A stretch of DNA of 64,000 nucleotides from DAIMFL01 sp964372215 (GTDB taxonomy: Bacteria > Pseudomonadota > Alphaproteobacteria > Dongiales > Dongiaceae): assembly GCA_964372215.1 (NCBI GenBank), contig CAYJQC010000005.1:116676-180675 (forward strand), read 5' to 3'. Below the pieces are notes generated by a model. That model did not search any database. It was not told the origin of the DNA and saw nothing but the letters and a program-made list of their open reading frames with translations. Made by a program: the position numbers and the translations under genes. Positions 1-8,873 of the stretch are shown here, in pieces. Every line of letters starts with the position of its first letter. The first letter of the stretch is position 1.

Positions 1-1390
1 GGCCCTGCTCGGCGGCGAGGTCGGCGATCAGGCGGTGGTCGCCCGGCGTCTTGGCATGGTCGACCAGCCGCACCACGAACGGGCGGGCGCGGTCGAGCTG
101 GTCGACTTGGCCGAGCATCCGCACGACCCGCACCAGCTCGTCGCGGTCGAAGGCGGCGATCTGCTCCGCGGTCGGCTGCGGCAGGGTCGGGAAGCGCTGA
201 GCCTCGCCGGTGCCGAGGCGCTGGGCGGCGAGCTGGCCGTAATAGGTGGTCATGCTGTCGGCGGCGGTACGGTACCAGTTGCGGGCGAGCGCGGTCTCGC
301 CCATTGCCTCGGCGGCGCGGCCGGCCCAGTAGGCGCCGCGCGACTGGCTGACCGAGCTGGTGACCCCGGCATAGAGCCGGGCGAAATGCTCATAGGCCGG
401 CTGCGGCTCGCCCAGGAAGCGGAGCGCGATCCAGCCCGCGAGCCATTCGCCGTCGGCAAAGGCGGTGCCGGACTCGGCACCATGATGCTGCGCCAGCCGG
501 TAGGCGACCGAGATGTCGCCGCGGGTCAGTGCCCGCCTGGCGGCGTCCTCGACCTCGCGCCACATCAGGTCAGGCTTGCGCACGCCGGCGACCGGCGGAT
601 CGAGCAGCTCGACGACTTCCTCGTAGAGTCCCTTGATCCGGCGCCAGCGGGCTCGGTCGTAGATCAGGCCGGGGTCCTTGCGGAGCGCCGCGGGAACCCG
701 CTTCACCGCGCCGTCGACCCCGGGGTCCATGGCCATCAGCCGCAGCCGTGCGTCGGCCAGCAGCCGATGCCCTTCGTCGACCCGCGGCAGCATGCGGCGG
801 GCGGCGGATTCCTGCCGGTCCCATAGCAGCCGGTCGAGCCGGGCGACGTGATCTTCGGCGCGCAGCTGCTTCTTGAACAGGCCGAGGAACTCCTTCTCCT
901 CGTCCGCCGCCATGTCCTGCTCGACCCAGCCGCGCCGGACCAGGTCGCGCGCCTGTTCCTGGCGGCCGAGGTCGAACAGCGCGGCACCTAGGCGCATCAC
1001 CCCGGCGGCGGTCGCTGGCGTGCGATCGCCGAACCAGGCGGCGACCGAGGCGTCATCGAGGCCCCTGGGCATGGCCCGCTCGGCGTTGCTGCGCAGCGTC
1101 GCCAGCAGCGGCCAATCGGGGTTGTCGGCCAGGAAGCCGCGCATCTCCTCGAAACTGCGCCCCGGCCCGGGCTGGGTCAGGTCGAGCCACCGGATCACCT
1201 TGGCGAGCAGCGGGTTCTTGGCGCGGTCGGCGAGCTGGCGCGCCTTGACCCACTGCTCCTTGTCGGCAGCGGCGAAAGCGTCCTGGTAGAGCTGCTGGTC
1301 GCGTGCCGACAGCCGGTCGCTCGCCGCGGCGGGCGCGGCGGCGAGGCCGACGAGGACCAGAAGCAACAGGCGGCACAGCAGCTGCGACAC
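1..1390 (-). CDS. slt: Soluble lytic murein transglycosylase, N-terminal part (runs off left edge)
   Basis: Cleaves peptidoglycan glycan strands in the periplasm to give 1,6-anhydromuropeptides. The frame is open for 463 codons from a GTG at 1390 to the window edge. It begins with a hydrophobic signal peptide (VSQLLCRLLLLVLVG, cleavage near residue 24), followed by a long helical, Ala/Leu/Arg-rich region like the superhelical U-domain of Slt70, with segments such as YWAGRAAEAMG and YYGQLAAQRLG typical of that family. Slt proteins are about 640 residues, so the catalytic domain should lie outside the window. GTG is chosen because no in-frame ATG lies near and AGGGGA sits just upstream. It is transcribed away from dapA across a 211 bp divergent gap. 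Confidence 0.85.
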   Translation of the reverse strand, partial: MSQLLCRLLLLVLVGLAAAPAAASDRLSARDQQLYQDAFAAADKEQWVKARQLADRAKNPLLAKVIRWLDLTQPGPGRSFEEMRGFLADNPDWPLLATLRSNAERAMPRGLDDASVAAWFGDRTPATAAGVMRLGAALFDLGRQEQARDLVRRGWVEQDMAADEEKEFLGLFKKQLRAEDHVARLDRLLWDRQESAARRMLPRVDEGHRLLADARLRLMAMDPGVDGAVKRVPAALRKDPGLIYDRARWRRIKGLYEEVVELLDPPVAGVRKPDLMWREVEDAARRALTRGDISVAYRLAQHHGAESGTAFADGEWLAGWIALRFLGEPQPAYEHFARLYAGVTSSVSQSRGAYWAGRAAEAMGETALARNWYRTAADSMTTYYGQLAAQRLGTGEAQRFPTLPQPTAEQIAAFDRDELVRVVRMLGQVDQLDRARPFVVRLVDHAKTPGDHRLIADLAAEQG

Positions 1391-1601
1391 GGCGAATCCC
1401 CTGGCGAGCCCGTCGGCCCGCGGATGATGGTAGCGGAGGTCCGTATATCATATGCTGACGGAAGGTTAAGAAACATGAACCCCGCGCCGGAATCCAGATA
1501 GCCGGCCGCCGGCTGGCGGGAGCCCGAGCTTGCGAGGGTGGGGGCCGGTGGCTATGGTGCCGGGCCTTCGCCAAACTGCGATTTTCTGTCGGGAGCGCGC
1601 C

Positions 1602-2477
1602 ATGTTCAGGGGATCCTTCACCGCATTGATCACGCCGTTCAGCAACGGCTCGGTCGACGAGAAGGCGTTCCAGGATTTCGTCGAGTGGCAGATCGCCGAG
1701 GGCGCCCACGGGCTGGTGCCGGTCGGCACCACCGGCGAGTCGCCGACCCTCGACCATGACGAGCACAAGCGGGTGGTCGAGCTCTGCATCGAGGCCGCGG
1801 CGCGCCGGGTTCCCGTCATCGCCGGGACCGGGTCGAACTCGACCGCCGAGGCGGTCGACCTCACCCGGCACGCCAAGGAGGCGGGGGCCGATGCGGCGCT
1901 GATCGTGCTGCCCTACTACAACAAGCCGACGCCGGAGGGGCAGTACCGGCATTTCAAGGCAATCCACGACGCGGTCGACCTGCCGATCATCATCTACAAC
2001 GTGCCGCCGCGCAGCGCCGTCGACATGACCGTGGAGACCATGGCGCGGCTGGCGGAGCTCGACAACATCGTCGGCGTCAAGGACGCGACCGCCGACCTGA
2101 CCCGGCCGCTCTCCACCCGGCTCGCCATCAAGAAGCCGTTCTGCCAGCTCTCGGGCGAGGACGGCACCGCCCTGGCGTTCCTGGCGAGCGGCGGCCACGG
2201 CTGCATCTCGGTCACCGCCAACGTCGCGCCGCGGCTCTGCGCCGAGATGCAGAACGCCTGGCTCGCCGGCGATGTCGCCAAGGCCGGCGAGATCCAGGAC
2301 CGGCTCTATCCCCTGCACAAGGCGCTGTTCTGCGAGACCAGCCCCGGCCCGGTGAAGTACGCCGCCAGCCTGCTCGGCCGGGCCTCGGCGGAAGCCCGGC
2401 TGCCGCTCTGCGAGATCGCCGAGGCGAGCAAGCAGAAGGTCAAGGCCGCCATGCAGTCGGCCGCCCTGCTGAACTGA
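1602..2477 (+). CDS. dapA: 4-hydroxy-tetrahydrodipicolinate synthase
   Basis: Cytoplasmic TIM-barrel lyase that condenses pyruvate with aspartate semialdehyde, the first committed step of lysine and diaminopimelate synthesis. The 291-residue length is normal. GTTGESPTL (residues 42-50) holds the family's paired threonines, IYNVPPRSAVDM holds the active-site tyrosine, VGVKDATAD carries the Schiff-base lysine, and LSGEDGTALAFLASGGHG is the usual C-terminal barrel motif. The ATG at 1602 starts MFRGSFTALITPF, the normal family N-terminus. An upstream in-frame extension from 1530 is not family-like. smpB follows after 13 nt, so the pair is probably one transcript. Confidence 0.97.
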   Translation: MFRGSFTALITPFSNGSVDEKAFQDFVEWQIAEGAHGLVPVGTTGESPTLDHDEHKRVVELCIEAAARRVPVIAGTGSNSTAEAVDLTRHAKEAGADAALIVLPYYNKPTPEGQYRHFKAIHDAVDLPIIIYNVPPRSAVDMTVETMARLAELDNIVGVKDATADLTRPLSTRLAIKKPFCQLSGEDGTALAFLASGGHGCISVTANVAPRLCAEMQNAWLAGDVAKAGEIQDRLYPLHKALFCETSPGPVKYAASLLGRASAEARLPLCEIAEASKQKVKAAMQSAALLN

Positions 2478-2490
2478 CGCCGGCGGGGAC

Positions 2491-2961
2491 ATGGCCAAGG
2501 CCGATCCGGAACGGCGGGTGGTTGCCCAGAACCGCCGCGCCCGCCACGACTACTTCATCGAGGACACGATCGAGGCCGGCATCATGCTGCTCGGCAGCGA
2601 AGTGAAGAGCCTGCGCGGCGGCAAGGCCAGCATCGGCGAGTCCTATGCGGCGGACCAGGGCGGCGAGCTGTTCCTGGTGAACGCCTACATTCCCGAGTAC
2701 GGCGGCGCCAACCAGTTCAACCACGAGCCGAAACGGCCGCGCAAGCTGCTGGTCCACCGGCGCGAGATGGGCAAGCTGCTGGGCGCCATCACCCGCGACG
2801 GCATGACCTTGGTGCCGCTCGACATCCACTTCAATCCGCGCGGCATCGCCAAGGTCCTGCTCGGCCTGGCCAAGGGCAAGCGCAAGGGCGACAAGCGCGA
2901 GACGGTCAAGGAGCGCGACTGGCAGCGCGACAAGGCGCGGCTGATGCGCAGCCGAGGCTGA
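2491..2961 (+). CDS. smpB: SsrA-binding protein SmpB
   Basis: Binds tmRNA and delivers it to stalled ribosomes in trans-translation. The 156-residue length is normal. The OB-fold core is clear: YFIEDTIEAGIMLLGSEVKS, then GKASIGESYA and FLVNAYIPEY, with the basic C-terminal tail (KERDWQRDKARLMRSRG) that enters the decoding site. It follows dapA by 13 nt, with GGGGAC before the ATG. The tmRNA gene itself is not in the window. It converges on the uracil-DNA glycosylase gene with only 6 nt between stops. Confidence 0.97.
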   Translation: MAKADPERRVVAQNRRARHDYFIEDTIEAGIMLLGSEVKSLRGGKASIGESYAADQGGELFLVNAYIPEYGGANQFNHEPKRPRKLLVHRREMGKLLGAITRDGMTLVPLDIHFNPRGIAKVLLGLAKGKRKGDKRETVKERDWQRDKARLMRSRG

Positions 2962-2967
2962 GCCGCC

Positions 2968-3663
2968 TCAGCCGGCCAGCGACCCCTGGAGGCCCGCGAA
3001 CACCGACTCGAACATGTCCGTGGTCAACCGGCCGGTGTTGGTGTTGTAGCGCGAGCAGTGATAGCTGTCCGCCAGCAGCAGCCCGATCGGCAGGCGGTGC
3101 CGGGCGCCGTGGGCGAAGGGGAAGGCGGCGCGGCGCTGCTTGAGGGCGGCCAGCACCGAGCCGTGCGCCACCGTGCCGAGCGCCAGGATCGCCGCGAGGT
3201 TCGGCATGGCGGCGATCTCGGCCACCAGGAAGCTGCGGCAGGTGTTGATCTCCGCCGGCGTCGGCTTGTTCTCCGGCGGCACACAGCGCACCGCGTTGGT
3301 GATCCGGCAGTCGGCCAGGCTCAGGCCGTCATCGGGCCGCTGGCCGAAGCTGCCGCGGGCAAAGCCGAACTTGATCAAGGTGGGATAGAGCAGGTCGCCG
3401 GCATAGTCGCCGGTGAACGGCCGGCCGGTGCGGTTGGCGCCCTTGAGGCCAGGGGCCAGGCCGACCACCAGAAGCCGCGCGTCGAGCGGCCCGAAGGCGG
3501 GAACCGGCGCATTGAACCAGCCGGGTTGCGCCGACCGGTTGCCGGCCCGGAAGGCGACGAGCCGCGGGCAGACCGAACAGTCGCGGCCCGGATACAGGGC
3601 GTCCGGATCCCCGGCCGCAGGAATCGATCGTGGGGGCATGGCTGCGGCGCCCGCCGCCGTCAC
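2968..3663 (-). CDS. Uracil-DNA glycosylase, family 5 (UDGb) type
   Basis: Removes uracil and probably other deaminated bases from DNA. The signature GLAPGLKGANRTGRPFTGD (about residues 68-86) is the family-5 form of motif A, and SYHCSRYNTNTGRLT near the end matches the C-terminal motif. Four cysteines (CSVC near residue 30, then NAVRC and NTC) fit the Fe-S cluster known in families 4 and 5. The 231-residue length is typical. The start is GTG at 3663 with GGCGGA upstream; an ATG at 3639 is an alternative. It lies 13 nt after the NYN-domain gene and is probably cotranscribed with it. Confidence 0.88.
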   Translation of the reverse strand: MTAAGAAAMPPRSIPAAGDPDALYPGRDCSVCPRLVAFRAGNRSAQPGWFNAPVPAFGPLDARLLVVGLAPGLKGANRTGRPFTGDYAGDLLYPTLIKFGFARGSFGQRPDDGLSLADCRITNAVRCVPPENKPTPAEINTCRSFLVAEIAAMPNLAAILALGTVAHGSVLAALKQRRAAFPFAHGARHRLPIGLLLADSYHCSRYNTNTGRLTTDMFESVFAGLQGSLAG

Positions 3664-3676
3664 CGGGTCCGCCCGA

Positions 3677-4276
3677 TCAGGACAGTTCGTTGCCGGTTTC
3701 GGCGGGGGTCGACACGTGCTGCGGCCGGCTGTTCTGGGGGTTGTGCGCGCGGGCGATCTGGGACGACAGGTCCTCGAGCTCGACGAAGCGGTCGGCCTGG
3801 CGGCGCAGCTCGTCGGCGACCATGGGCGGCTGCGAGCGGACCGTGCTGACCACGGTCACCCGCACGCCCTTGCGCTGCACCGCCTCGACCAGCCGGCGGA
3901 AATCGCCGTCGCCCGAGAACAGCACGATATGGTCGACATGGTCGGCCAGCTCCATCACGTCGATGGCCAGCTCGATGTCCATGTTGCCCTTGATCTTGCG
4001 CCGGCCGGCGGAGTCGGTGAACTCCTTGGTCGGCTTGGTCACCATGGTGTAGCCGTTGTAGTCCAGCCAGTCGACCAGCGGCCGGATCGGCGAGTATTCC
4101 TGGTCTTCGATCAGCGCGGTGTAATAGAACGCCCGGATCAGGCGGCAGGCGGCGGTGAAGCTGTCGAGCAGCCGTTTGTAGTCGATGTCGAAGGCGAGCG
4201 CCTTGGCGGCGGCGTAGAGATTGGCGCCGTCGATGAAGATGGCGACGCGTTCCTGCGGATGAAATTTCAGTATCAT
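3677..4276 (-). CDS. NYN-domain (LabA/DUF88-like) predicted RNase
   Basis: A 199-residue PIN-like NYN protein, a family thought to act as metal-dependent ribonucleases in the cytoplasm. The conserved acidic sites are present: IFIDGANLY (about residues 13-21), the NMDIELAIDVMELA helix, and VLFSGDGDFRRLVE. All three clusters are intact, so an active fold is expected. ATG 4276 (MILKFHPQERVAIFIDG) is chosen because longer in-frame upstream extension would run into folK territory and is not family-like. A short polar tail ends TPAETGNELS. It is followed 13 nt later by the uracil-DNA glycosylase, suggesting a two-gene nucleic-acid operon. Substrate unknown. Confidence 0.85.
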   Translation of the reverse strand: MILKFHPQERVAIFIDGANLYAAAKALAFDIDYKRLLDSFTAACRLIRAFYYTALIEDQEYSPIRPLVDWLDYNGYTMVTKPTKEFTDSAGRRKIKGNMDIELAIDVMELADHVDHIVLFSGDGDFRRLVEAVQRKGVRVTVVSTVRSQPPMVADELRRQADRFVELEDLSSQIARAHNPQNSRPQHVSTPAETGNELS

Positions 4277-4430
4277 GTCGGGTTCCAAATGATGCGATGG
4301 GACAATGCAACTTCCGATATCCGGCGAGACCCGGGCTCGCCACCCCGAAAGTGGGCGCCGGCGACTCGCGCCGGCCACTGAACCATAATTGGGGCGACTT
4401 TCCCGGCGAGACAAGCGCGCAGGCCAGCCC

Positions 4431-5018
4431 ATGCCACGCCAGAGCCCTTTACCCGGCCGCGATTCCGGACCGAGCCGACCTGGCCCGATCCTGATCGGGC
4501 TGGGCGCCAACCTGTCGAGCGAGCGGTTCGGCAGCCCGCGCGACACCCTCGAGGCCGCGCTGGCCGAGCTGGTGCGCCGCGGGCTGCGGATCCTGCGGCG
4601 GGCGCGCTGGTACGAGAGCGCGCCGGTGCCGCCGTCCGGCCAGCCCTGGTACGTCAATGGCGTGGCCGCGGTCGAGACCATGCTGGGGCCGGAGGCGCTG
4701 CTCGCCGTCCTGCATGAGGTCGAGCGGGAATTCGGCCGGGTCCGCGGCGAGCGCAACGCCGCCCGGGTGGTCGATCTCGACCTGCTGGCCTACGGCGATC
4801 TGGTCCGCCCCGGGCCCGGGGCGCCGATCCTGCCGCATCCGCGGGCGGCGGAGCGCGCCTTCGTCCTGCTGCCGCTGGCCGAGATCGCGCCCGGCTGGCA
4901 CCTGCCAGGAAACGGCCGCAGCGTCGAGGCGCTGATCGCCGCCCTGCCCGAAGGCCAGCAAATCCGGCCGCTGCAGGGCGATAGCGGAAGTGTCGAAGAA
5001 TCCGCCCGAACATGTTGA
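4431..5018 (+). CDS. folK: HPPK, 6-hydroxymethyl-7,8-dihydropterin pyrophosphokinase
   Basis: Transfers pyrophosphate from ATP to hydroxymethyl-dihydropterin in folate synthesis. Family motifs appear in order: ILIGLGANLS, YESAPVPPSGQPWYVNGV, RNAARVVDLDLLAYGD with the metal-binding aspartates, and LPHPRAAERAFVLLPLAEI. The ATG at 4431 gives 195 residues; a TTG 14 codons upstream is possible but lacks support. It diverges from the NYN gene and precedes rpoZ, the usual alphaproteobacterial order. The 3' end overlaps the start of the rpoZ promoter region. Confidence 0.95.
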   Translation: MPRQSPLPGRDSGPSRPGPILIGLGANLSSERFGSPRDTLEAALAELVRRGLRILRRARWYESAPVPPSGQPWYVNGVAAVETMLGPEALLAVLHEVEREFGRVRGERNAARVVDLDLLAYGDLVRPGPGAPILPHPRAAERAFVLLPLAEIAPGWHLPGNGRSVEALIAALPEGQQIRPLQGDSGSVEESARTC

Positions 5019-5024
5019 CACACC

Positions 5025-5053
5025 TTGCTTTGTGCGATGCGGGATAATATATT
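5025..5053 (+). promoter_or_regulatory. Candidate sigma-70 promoter for rpoZ-rsh
   Basis: TTGCTT (5025-5030) and TATATT (5048-5053) are 17 bp apart, giving a predicted start near 5060. This is one of the few AT-rich stretches in the area. A perfect TTGACA at 5015-5020 is nearby, but it is 22 bp from GATAAT and 27 bp from TATATT, so it does not pair well. A ribosome site GGAGAG (5084-5089) follows, 9 nt before rpoZ. Confidence 0.55.
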
Positions 5054-5098
5054 TGGTCAGTTCAGCATCCTACCCGGTTCTTTGGAGAGCGACGAAAC

Positions 5099-5506
5099 AT
5101 GGCGCGTGTGACGGTCGAAGACTGCGTTCTCAGGATTCCCAACCGATTTGAGCTGGTCATGCTGGCAGCCCAGCGGGCCCGGGACGTTTCGGCCGGCGGA
5201 ACCCTGACCGTCGAACGCGACAACGACAAGAACCCGGTGGTCGCGCTGCGCGAGATCGCCGAGGAGACCGTCGAGCTCGACGTTCTGCGCACCAGCCTCA
5301 TCCAGGGCCTGCAGAAGCATGTCGAAGTCGATGAGCCGGAAGAAGAAGGCGGCTTCGGCGCCGGCGAGACCGACCTGTTGGGCGAGCTGATGGCCGAGGC
5401 CAACGAGCCGAGCCCGAGCGAGGCGGCCGAGGCCGGCATGTCGATCGACGGCGAGTTCGAGGACGAGCCGGCGGCCGAGCAAGAGCCCGGCGCGGAGGAG
5501 GTCTGA
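5099..5506 (+). CDS. rpoZ: RNA polymerase omega subunit
   Basis: Small subunit that helps assemble and stabilise RNA polymerase by binding beta-prime; in many bacteria it forms part of a ppGpp site. The omega signature is present: MARVTVEDCVLRIPNRFELV, then LAAQRARDVSAG and DKNPVVALREIAEETV. At 135 residues it is in the longer alphaproteobacterial class, with an acidic C-terminal tail rich in Glu and Asp from about residue 75. GGAGAG precedes the ATG. Placement just before the (p)ppGpp synthetase gene is the conserved order. Confidence 0.96.
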   Translation: MARVTVEDCVLRIPNRFELVMLAAQRARDVSAGGTLTVERDNDKNPVVALREIAEETVELDVLRTSLIQGLQKHVEVDEPEEEGGFGAGETDLLGELMAEANEPSPSEAAEAGMSIDGEFEDEPAAEQEPGAEEV

Positions 5507-5616
5507 GCCGGGCCGATCTGCGCCGCGATCAAGGCGGGTCGGGCGGCGGCCACGGCCGCGCGCGACCCGAAGGTGGGATTCGTCCGCGGCCGCGCCTAGC
5601 TTCCCGGTGAGCCGCG

Positions 5617-7767
5617 ATGATCCGCCAGTATGAGCTCGTCGAGCGGGTCAGGGCCTATGACCCCCATGTCGACGAGGACATGCTCAACCGGGCCTATGTC
5701 TTCTCGATGAAGGCCCACGGCTCGCAGGAGCGCGCCTCCGGCGACCCGTACTTCTCCCATCCCCTGCAGGTCGCCGAGATTCTGACGCGCATGAAGCTCG
5801 ACAGCGCGTCGATCGCCACCGCCCTGCTGCACGACACCGTCGAGGACACCGACGCCACGCTCGAGCAGATCGAGCAGCTGTTCGGCGAGGAGGTCGGGCG
5901 GCTGGTCGACGGCGTCACCAAGCTGTCCCGGCTCGAGCTGCAGTCCGACCACACCAAGCACGCGGAGAACTTCCGCAAGCTGGTGCTGGCGATGTCGAAC
6001 GACATCCGGGTGCTGCTGGTCAAGCTCGCCGACCGCCTGCACAACATGCAGACCCTGCACTACATCGACAATCCGCAGAAGCGCAAGCGCATCGCCCTGG
6101 AGACGCTGGATATCTATGCGCCGCTGGCCGAGCGCATGGGCATTCACCGCATGAAAGACGAGCTCGAGGACCTGGCCTTCGCCGAGCTGCATCCGGACGC
6201 CCGCGGCTCGATCGTGCAGCGCCTGCAATTCCTGCGCGAACAGGGCGGCGACGTGGTCGGCCGGGTGATCGAGGAACTGACATCGGTGCTGGAGGAGAGC
6301 GGGCTCAAGGTCGCCATCACCGGGCGCGAGAAGCAGGCCTATTCGATCTGGCGCAAGATGCAGCGCAAGAACGTCGCCTTCGAGCAGCTGTCGGACATCA
6401 TGGCGTTCCGTATCACCGTGGCCTCGCTGCCGGAATGCTATCAGGCGCTCGGCATCCTGCATGCCCGCTACCCCGTGGTGCCCGGCCGCTTCAAGGACTA
6501 CATCAGCACGCCCAAGCCGAACGCCTACCAGTCGCTGCACACCTCGGTGATCGGCCCCGAGCGCCAGCGCATCGAGGTGCAGATCCGCACCCGCGAGATG
6601 CACGAGGTGGCGGAATACGGCGTCGCCGCCCACTGGAAGTACAAGCAGGGCGTCCAGGTCGAAGGCCGGCAATACCGCTGGCTGCGCGAGCTCCTGGACA
6701 TCCTGGAGAACGCCGCCGGGCCGGAGGATTTCCTCGAGCACACCAAGCTCGAGATGTTCCAGGACCAGGTCTTCTGTTTCACGCCCAAGGGCGACCTGAT
6801 CGCCCTGCCGCGCGGCGCCACGCCGGTCGATTTCGCCTACGCCGTGCATTCCGAGATCGGCAACACCTGCGTCGGCGCCAAGATCAACGGCCGGCTGATG
6901 CCGCTCCGGACCGAGCTCCACAACGGCGACCAGGTGGAAGTCGCGACCTCGCGCGCGCAAACCCCGTCGCCGACCTGGGAACGCTTCGTCGTCACCGGCA
7001 AGGCGCGCGCCTGCATCCGCCGCTTCGTCCGCACCCAGCAGCGCCAGCAGTACCTGGAGCTCGGCCGCGCCATCCTGCAGAAGGCGTTCCGGCAGGACGG
7101 GCTGGAGCTGACGGAGAAAGGGCTCGACGGTGCCCTCAAGAAGCTGAAATGCGATGCCGTCGACGATGTCTATGCCGCGGTCGGCGAGGGCATCCATACC
7201 TCGCGCGAGGTGATCACGGCGGTGTTTCCGGGACTGAAAACGGCGGGCAAGCCGGAATTGGTGGTGCCGATCGGTGTCCATCGCGGCCGCCAGGCGCAGA
7301 AGAAGGGCAAGGACGGCGCGGTGCCGATCACCGGCCTGATTCCCGGCATGGCCGTGCATTTCGCCGGCTGCTGCCATCCGCTGCCCGGCGACCGGATCGT
7401 CGGGATCGTCACCACCGGCAAGGGCGTCACCATCCACACCATCGACTGCGAGACTCTGGAAAGCTTCGCCGACTCGCCGGAGCGCTGGCTCGACGTCGCC
7501 TGGGAAAACCAGGGCGAGGACCCGGCGGCGCATGTCGGCCGGCTGCATCTGGTGGTCGCCAACTCGCCGGGCAGCCTGGGCAGCCTGTCGACCATCATCG
7601 GCAAGAGTGAAGGCAACATCTCGAACCTGAAGATCACCAACCGGTCGGCCGACTTCTTCGAGATGATGATCGACGTCGAGGTCAAGAACGTGCGGCATCT
7701 GACCAACATCATCGCGGCCCTGCGGGCGACGCCGGTGATCAATTCGGTCGAGCGGGCGCGAGGCTAG
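5617..7767 (+). CDS. rsh: Bifunctional (p)ppGpp synthetase/hydrolase (Rsh, RelA/SpoT type)
   Basis: Makes and degrades the stringent-response alarmones. The 716 residues show the full long-Rsh order: an HD hydrolase domain (H48, H72-D73 in LLHDTVEDT), a synthetase domain with RFKDYISTPKPN (R291-D294), TGS (about 386-447, VFCFTPKGDLIALPRGAT), a Cys/His motif (HFAGCCHPLPGDRI), and a C-terminal ACT domain (about 640-713). The RFKD form rather than RelA's ExDD, together with an intact HD site, indicates a bifunctional enzyme. ATG 5617 matches the family N-terminus. It probably shares the rpoZ promoter. Confidence 0.97.
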   Translation: MIRQYELVERVRAYDPHVDEDMLNRAYVFSMKAHGSQERASGDPYFSHPLQVAEILTRMKLDSASIATALLHDTVEDTDATLEQIEQLFGEEVGRLVDGVTKLSRLELQSDHTKHAENFRKLVLAMSNDIRVLLVKLADRLHNMQTLHYIDNPQKRKRIALETLDIYAPLAERMGIHRMKDELEDLAFAELHPDARGSIVQRLQFLREQGGDVVGRVIEELTSVLEESGLKVAITGREKQAYSIWRKMQRKNVAFEQLSDIMAFRITVASLPECYQALGILHARYPVVPGRFKDYISTPKPNAYQSLHTSVIGPERQRIEVQIRTREMHEVAEYGVAAHWKYKQGVQVEGRQYRWLRELLDILENAAGPEDFLEHTKLEMFQDQVFCFTPKGDLIALPRGATPVDFAYAVHSEIGNTCVGAKINGRLMPLRTELHNGDQVEVATSRAQTPSPTWERFVVTGKARACIRRFVRTQQRQQYLELGRAILQKAFRQDGLELTEKGLDGALKKLKCDAVDDVYAAVGEGIHTSREVITAVFPGLKTAGKPELVVPIGVHRGRQAQKKGKDGAVPITGLIPGMAVHFAGCCHPLPGDRIVGIVTTGKGVTIHTIDCETLESFADSPERWLDVAWENQGEDPAAHVGRLHLVVANSPGSLGSLSTIIGKSEGNISNLKITNRSADFFEMMIDVEVKNVRHLTNIIAALRATPVINSVERARG

Positions 7768-7846
7768 TCATGGCGGCGGCGATTGCGACAGGGTCCGGCC
7801 GGATGCGGCGTCGCCGCGACGCCGGCGTTCGGTAGACATCGGGGCC

Positions 7847-8422
7847 ATGTCCGTGTTCAGGCGCCGGAGTCCCCATCCGCGCTTGCGCCACTTGAAGGAA
7901 TTCCTGTGGCCGACGAGCGGCTGGAATCGTTCGACCCAGTACCTCGCACACCGCGTCCGGCGCCTGCCCGGGACGCCCTACCGGATCGCCGCCGGTTTCG
8001 CCTCGGGCGCGGCGATGTCGATGACGCCGTTCATCGGCTTCCACTTCGTGCTCTCGGCCCTGCTCGCCTGGGGGGTCCGCGGCAACATTCTGGCCTCGGC
8101 CTTCGGCACGGTGATCGGCAATCCCTGGACCTTTCCGCTGATCTTCTGGTGGAACTACACCCTCGGCAACGCCATGATGGGCGAGTTCGGCGGCGGCCAG
8201 GAGCTGCCCGGCGAGCTGACCATCTCGTTCCTGCTGCACCACCCCTGGCGCGTGCTGTTTCCGATGATGCTCGGCGCGGTGCCGACCGGGCTGGTGGCCT
8301 GGGGCATTACCTACGGGCTGGTCTACCTCGCCGTCGTCAGCTACCGCCGGGCACGGCAGGGGCGGCTGGAGCGGCGCCGGGCGCGACTTGCCGGCGGCGG
8401 CAGAAAGGCACGCGAGCCATGA
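7847..8422 (+). CDS. DUF2062 membrane protein
   Basis: A 191-residue inner-membrane protein of unknown function. The family core PYRIAAGFASGAAMSMTPF is followed by hydrophobic segments around residues 65-80, 85-105 (FGTVIGNPWTFPLIFWW) and 145-170. The tail is very basic. Its stop overlaps the acpS start in ATGA, so translation is coupled. In many alphaproteobacteria pdxJ occupies the slot between rsh and acpS; here DUF2062 does. No substrate or reaction can be stated. Confidence 0.85.
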   Translation: MSVFRRRSPHPRLRHLKEFLWPTSGWNRSTQYLAHRVRRLPGTPYRIAAGFASGAAMSMTPFIGFHFVLSALLAWGVRGNILASAFGTVIGNPWTFPLIFWWNYTLGNAMMGEFGGGQELPGELTISFLLHHPWRVLFPMMLGAVPTGLVAWGITYGLVYLAVVSYRRARQGRLERRRARLAGGGRKAREP

Positions 8423-8835
8423 TCATCGGCATCGGCAGCGACATCATCGACATCAGGCGCATCGAGCGGACGCTGGACCGCTTCGGCGAGCGCTTCATCG
8501 AGCGGGTCTACACCGACCTCGAGCGCCGCAAGTCGGAGGGCCGGGCCGGCCGGGCGGCGAGCTACGCCAAGCGCTTCGCCGCCAAGGAGGCCTGCTCGAA
8601 GGCGCTCGGCACCGGATTTCGCGCCGGCGTGTTCTGGCGCGACCTCGGCGTGGTCAACCTGGCCTCGGGCAAGCCGACCATGCTGCTGACCGGCGGCGCG
8701 GCCCTGCGCCTGGTCGAGATCACGCCACCGGGGATGCGGGCCCAGATCGACATCACCCTGACCGACGACCACCCTCAGGCCCAGGCCCTGGTCATCATCT
8801 CCGCGGTGCCCGACGGCCCCGCGGCCGGCGGCTGA
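8419..8835 (+). CDS. acpS: Holo-[acyl-carrier-protein] synthase
   Basis: Attaches 4'-phosphopantetheine from CoA to apo-ACP for fatty acid synthesis. MIIGIGSDIIDIRRIERTL contains the metal-binding aspartate, and YAKRFAAKEACSKALGTG contains the conserved F-A-x-K-E-A motif. The 138-residue length is normal. The start overlaps the DUF2062 stop. A short Gly/Ala tail ends the protein. Confidence 0.96.
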   Translation: MIIGIGSDIIDIRRIERTLDRFGERFIERVYTDLERRKSEGRAGRAASYAKRFAAKEACSKALGTGFRAGVFWRDLGVVNLASGKPTMLLTGGAALRLVEITPPGMRAQIDITLTDDHPQAQALVIISAVPDGPAAGG

Positions 8836-8873
8836 AAGCCCGCCGGTCCGGCCGATTCACCCCCGGGCGCGCC

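Noticed and set aside
5015..5048. TTGACA with GATAAT as the rpoZ promoter
   Set aside because: Spacing is 22 bp, too long for a sigma-70 promoter; TTGCTT-17-TATATT nearby fits better.
5596..7698. 700-residue open frame antisense to rsh, and similar long antisense frames elsewhere
   Set aside because: High GC leaves few stop codons in antisense frames; these lack domains and mirror real genes.
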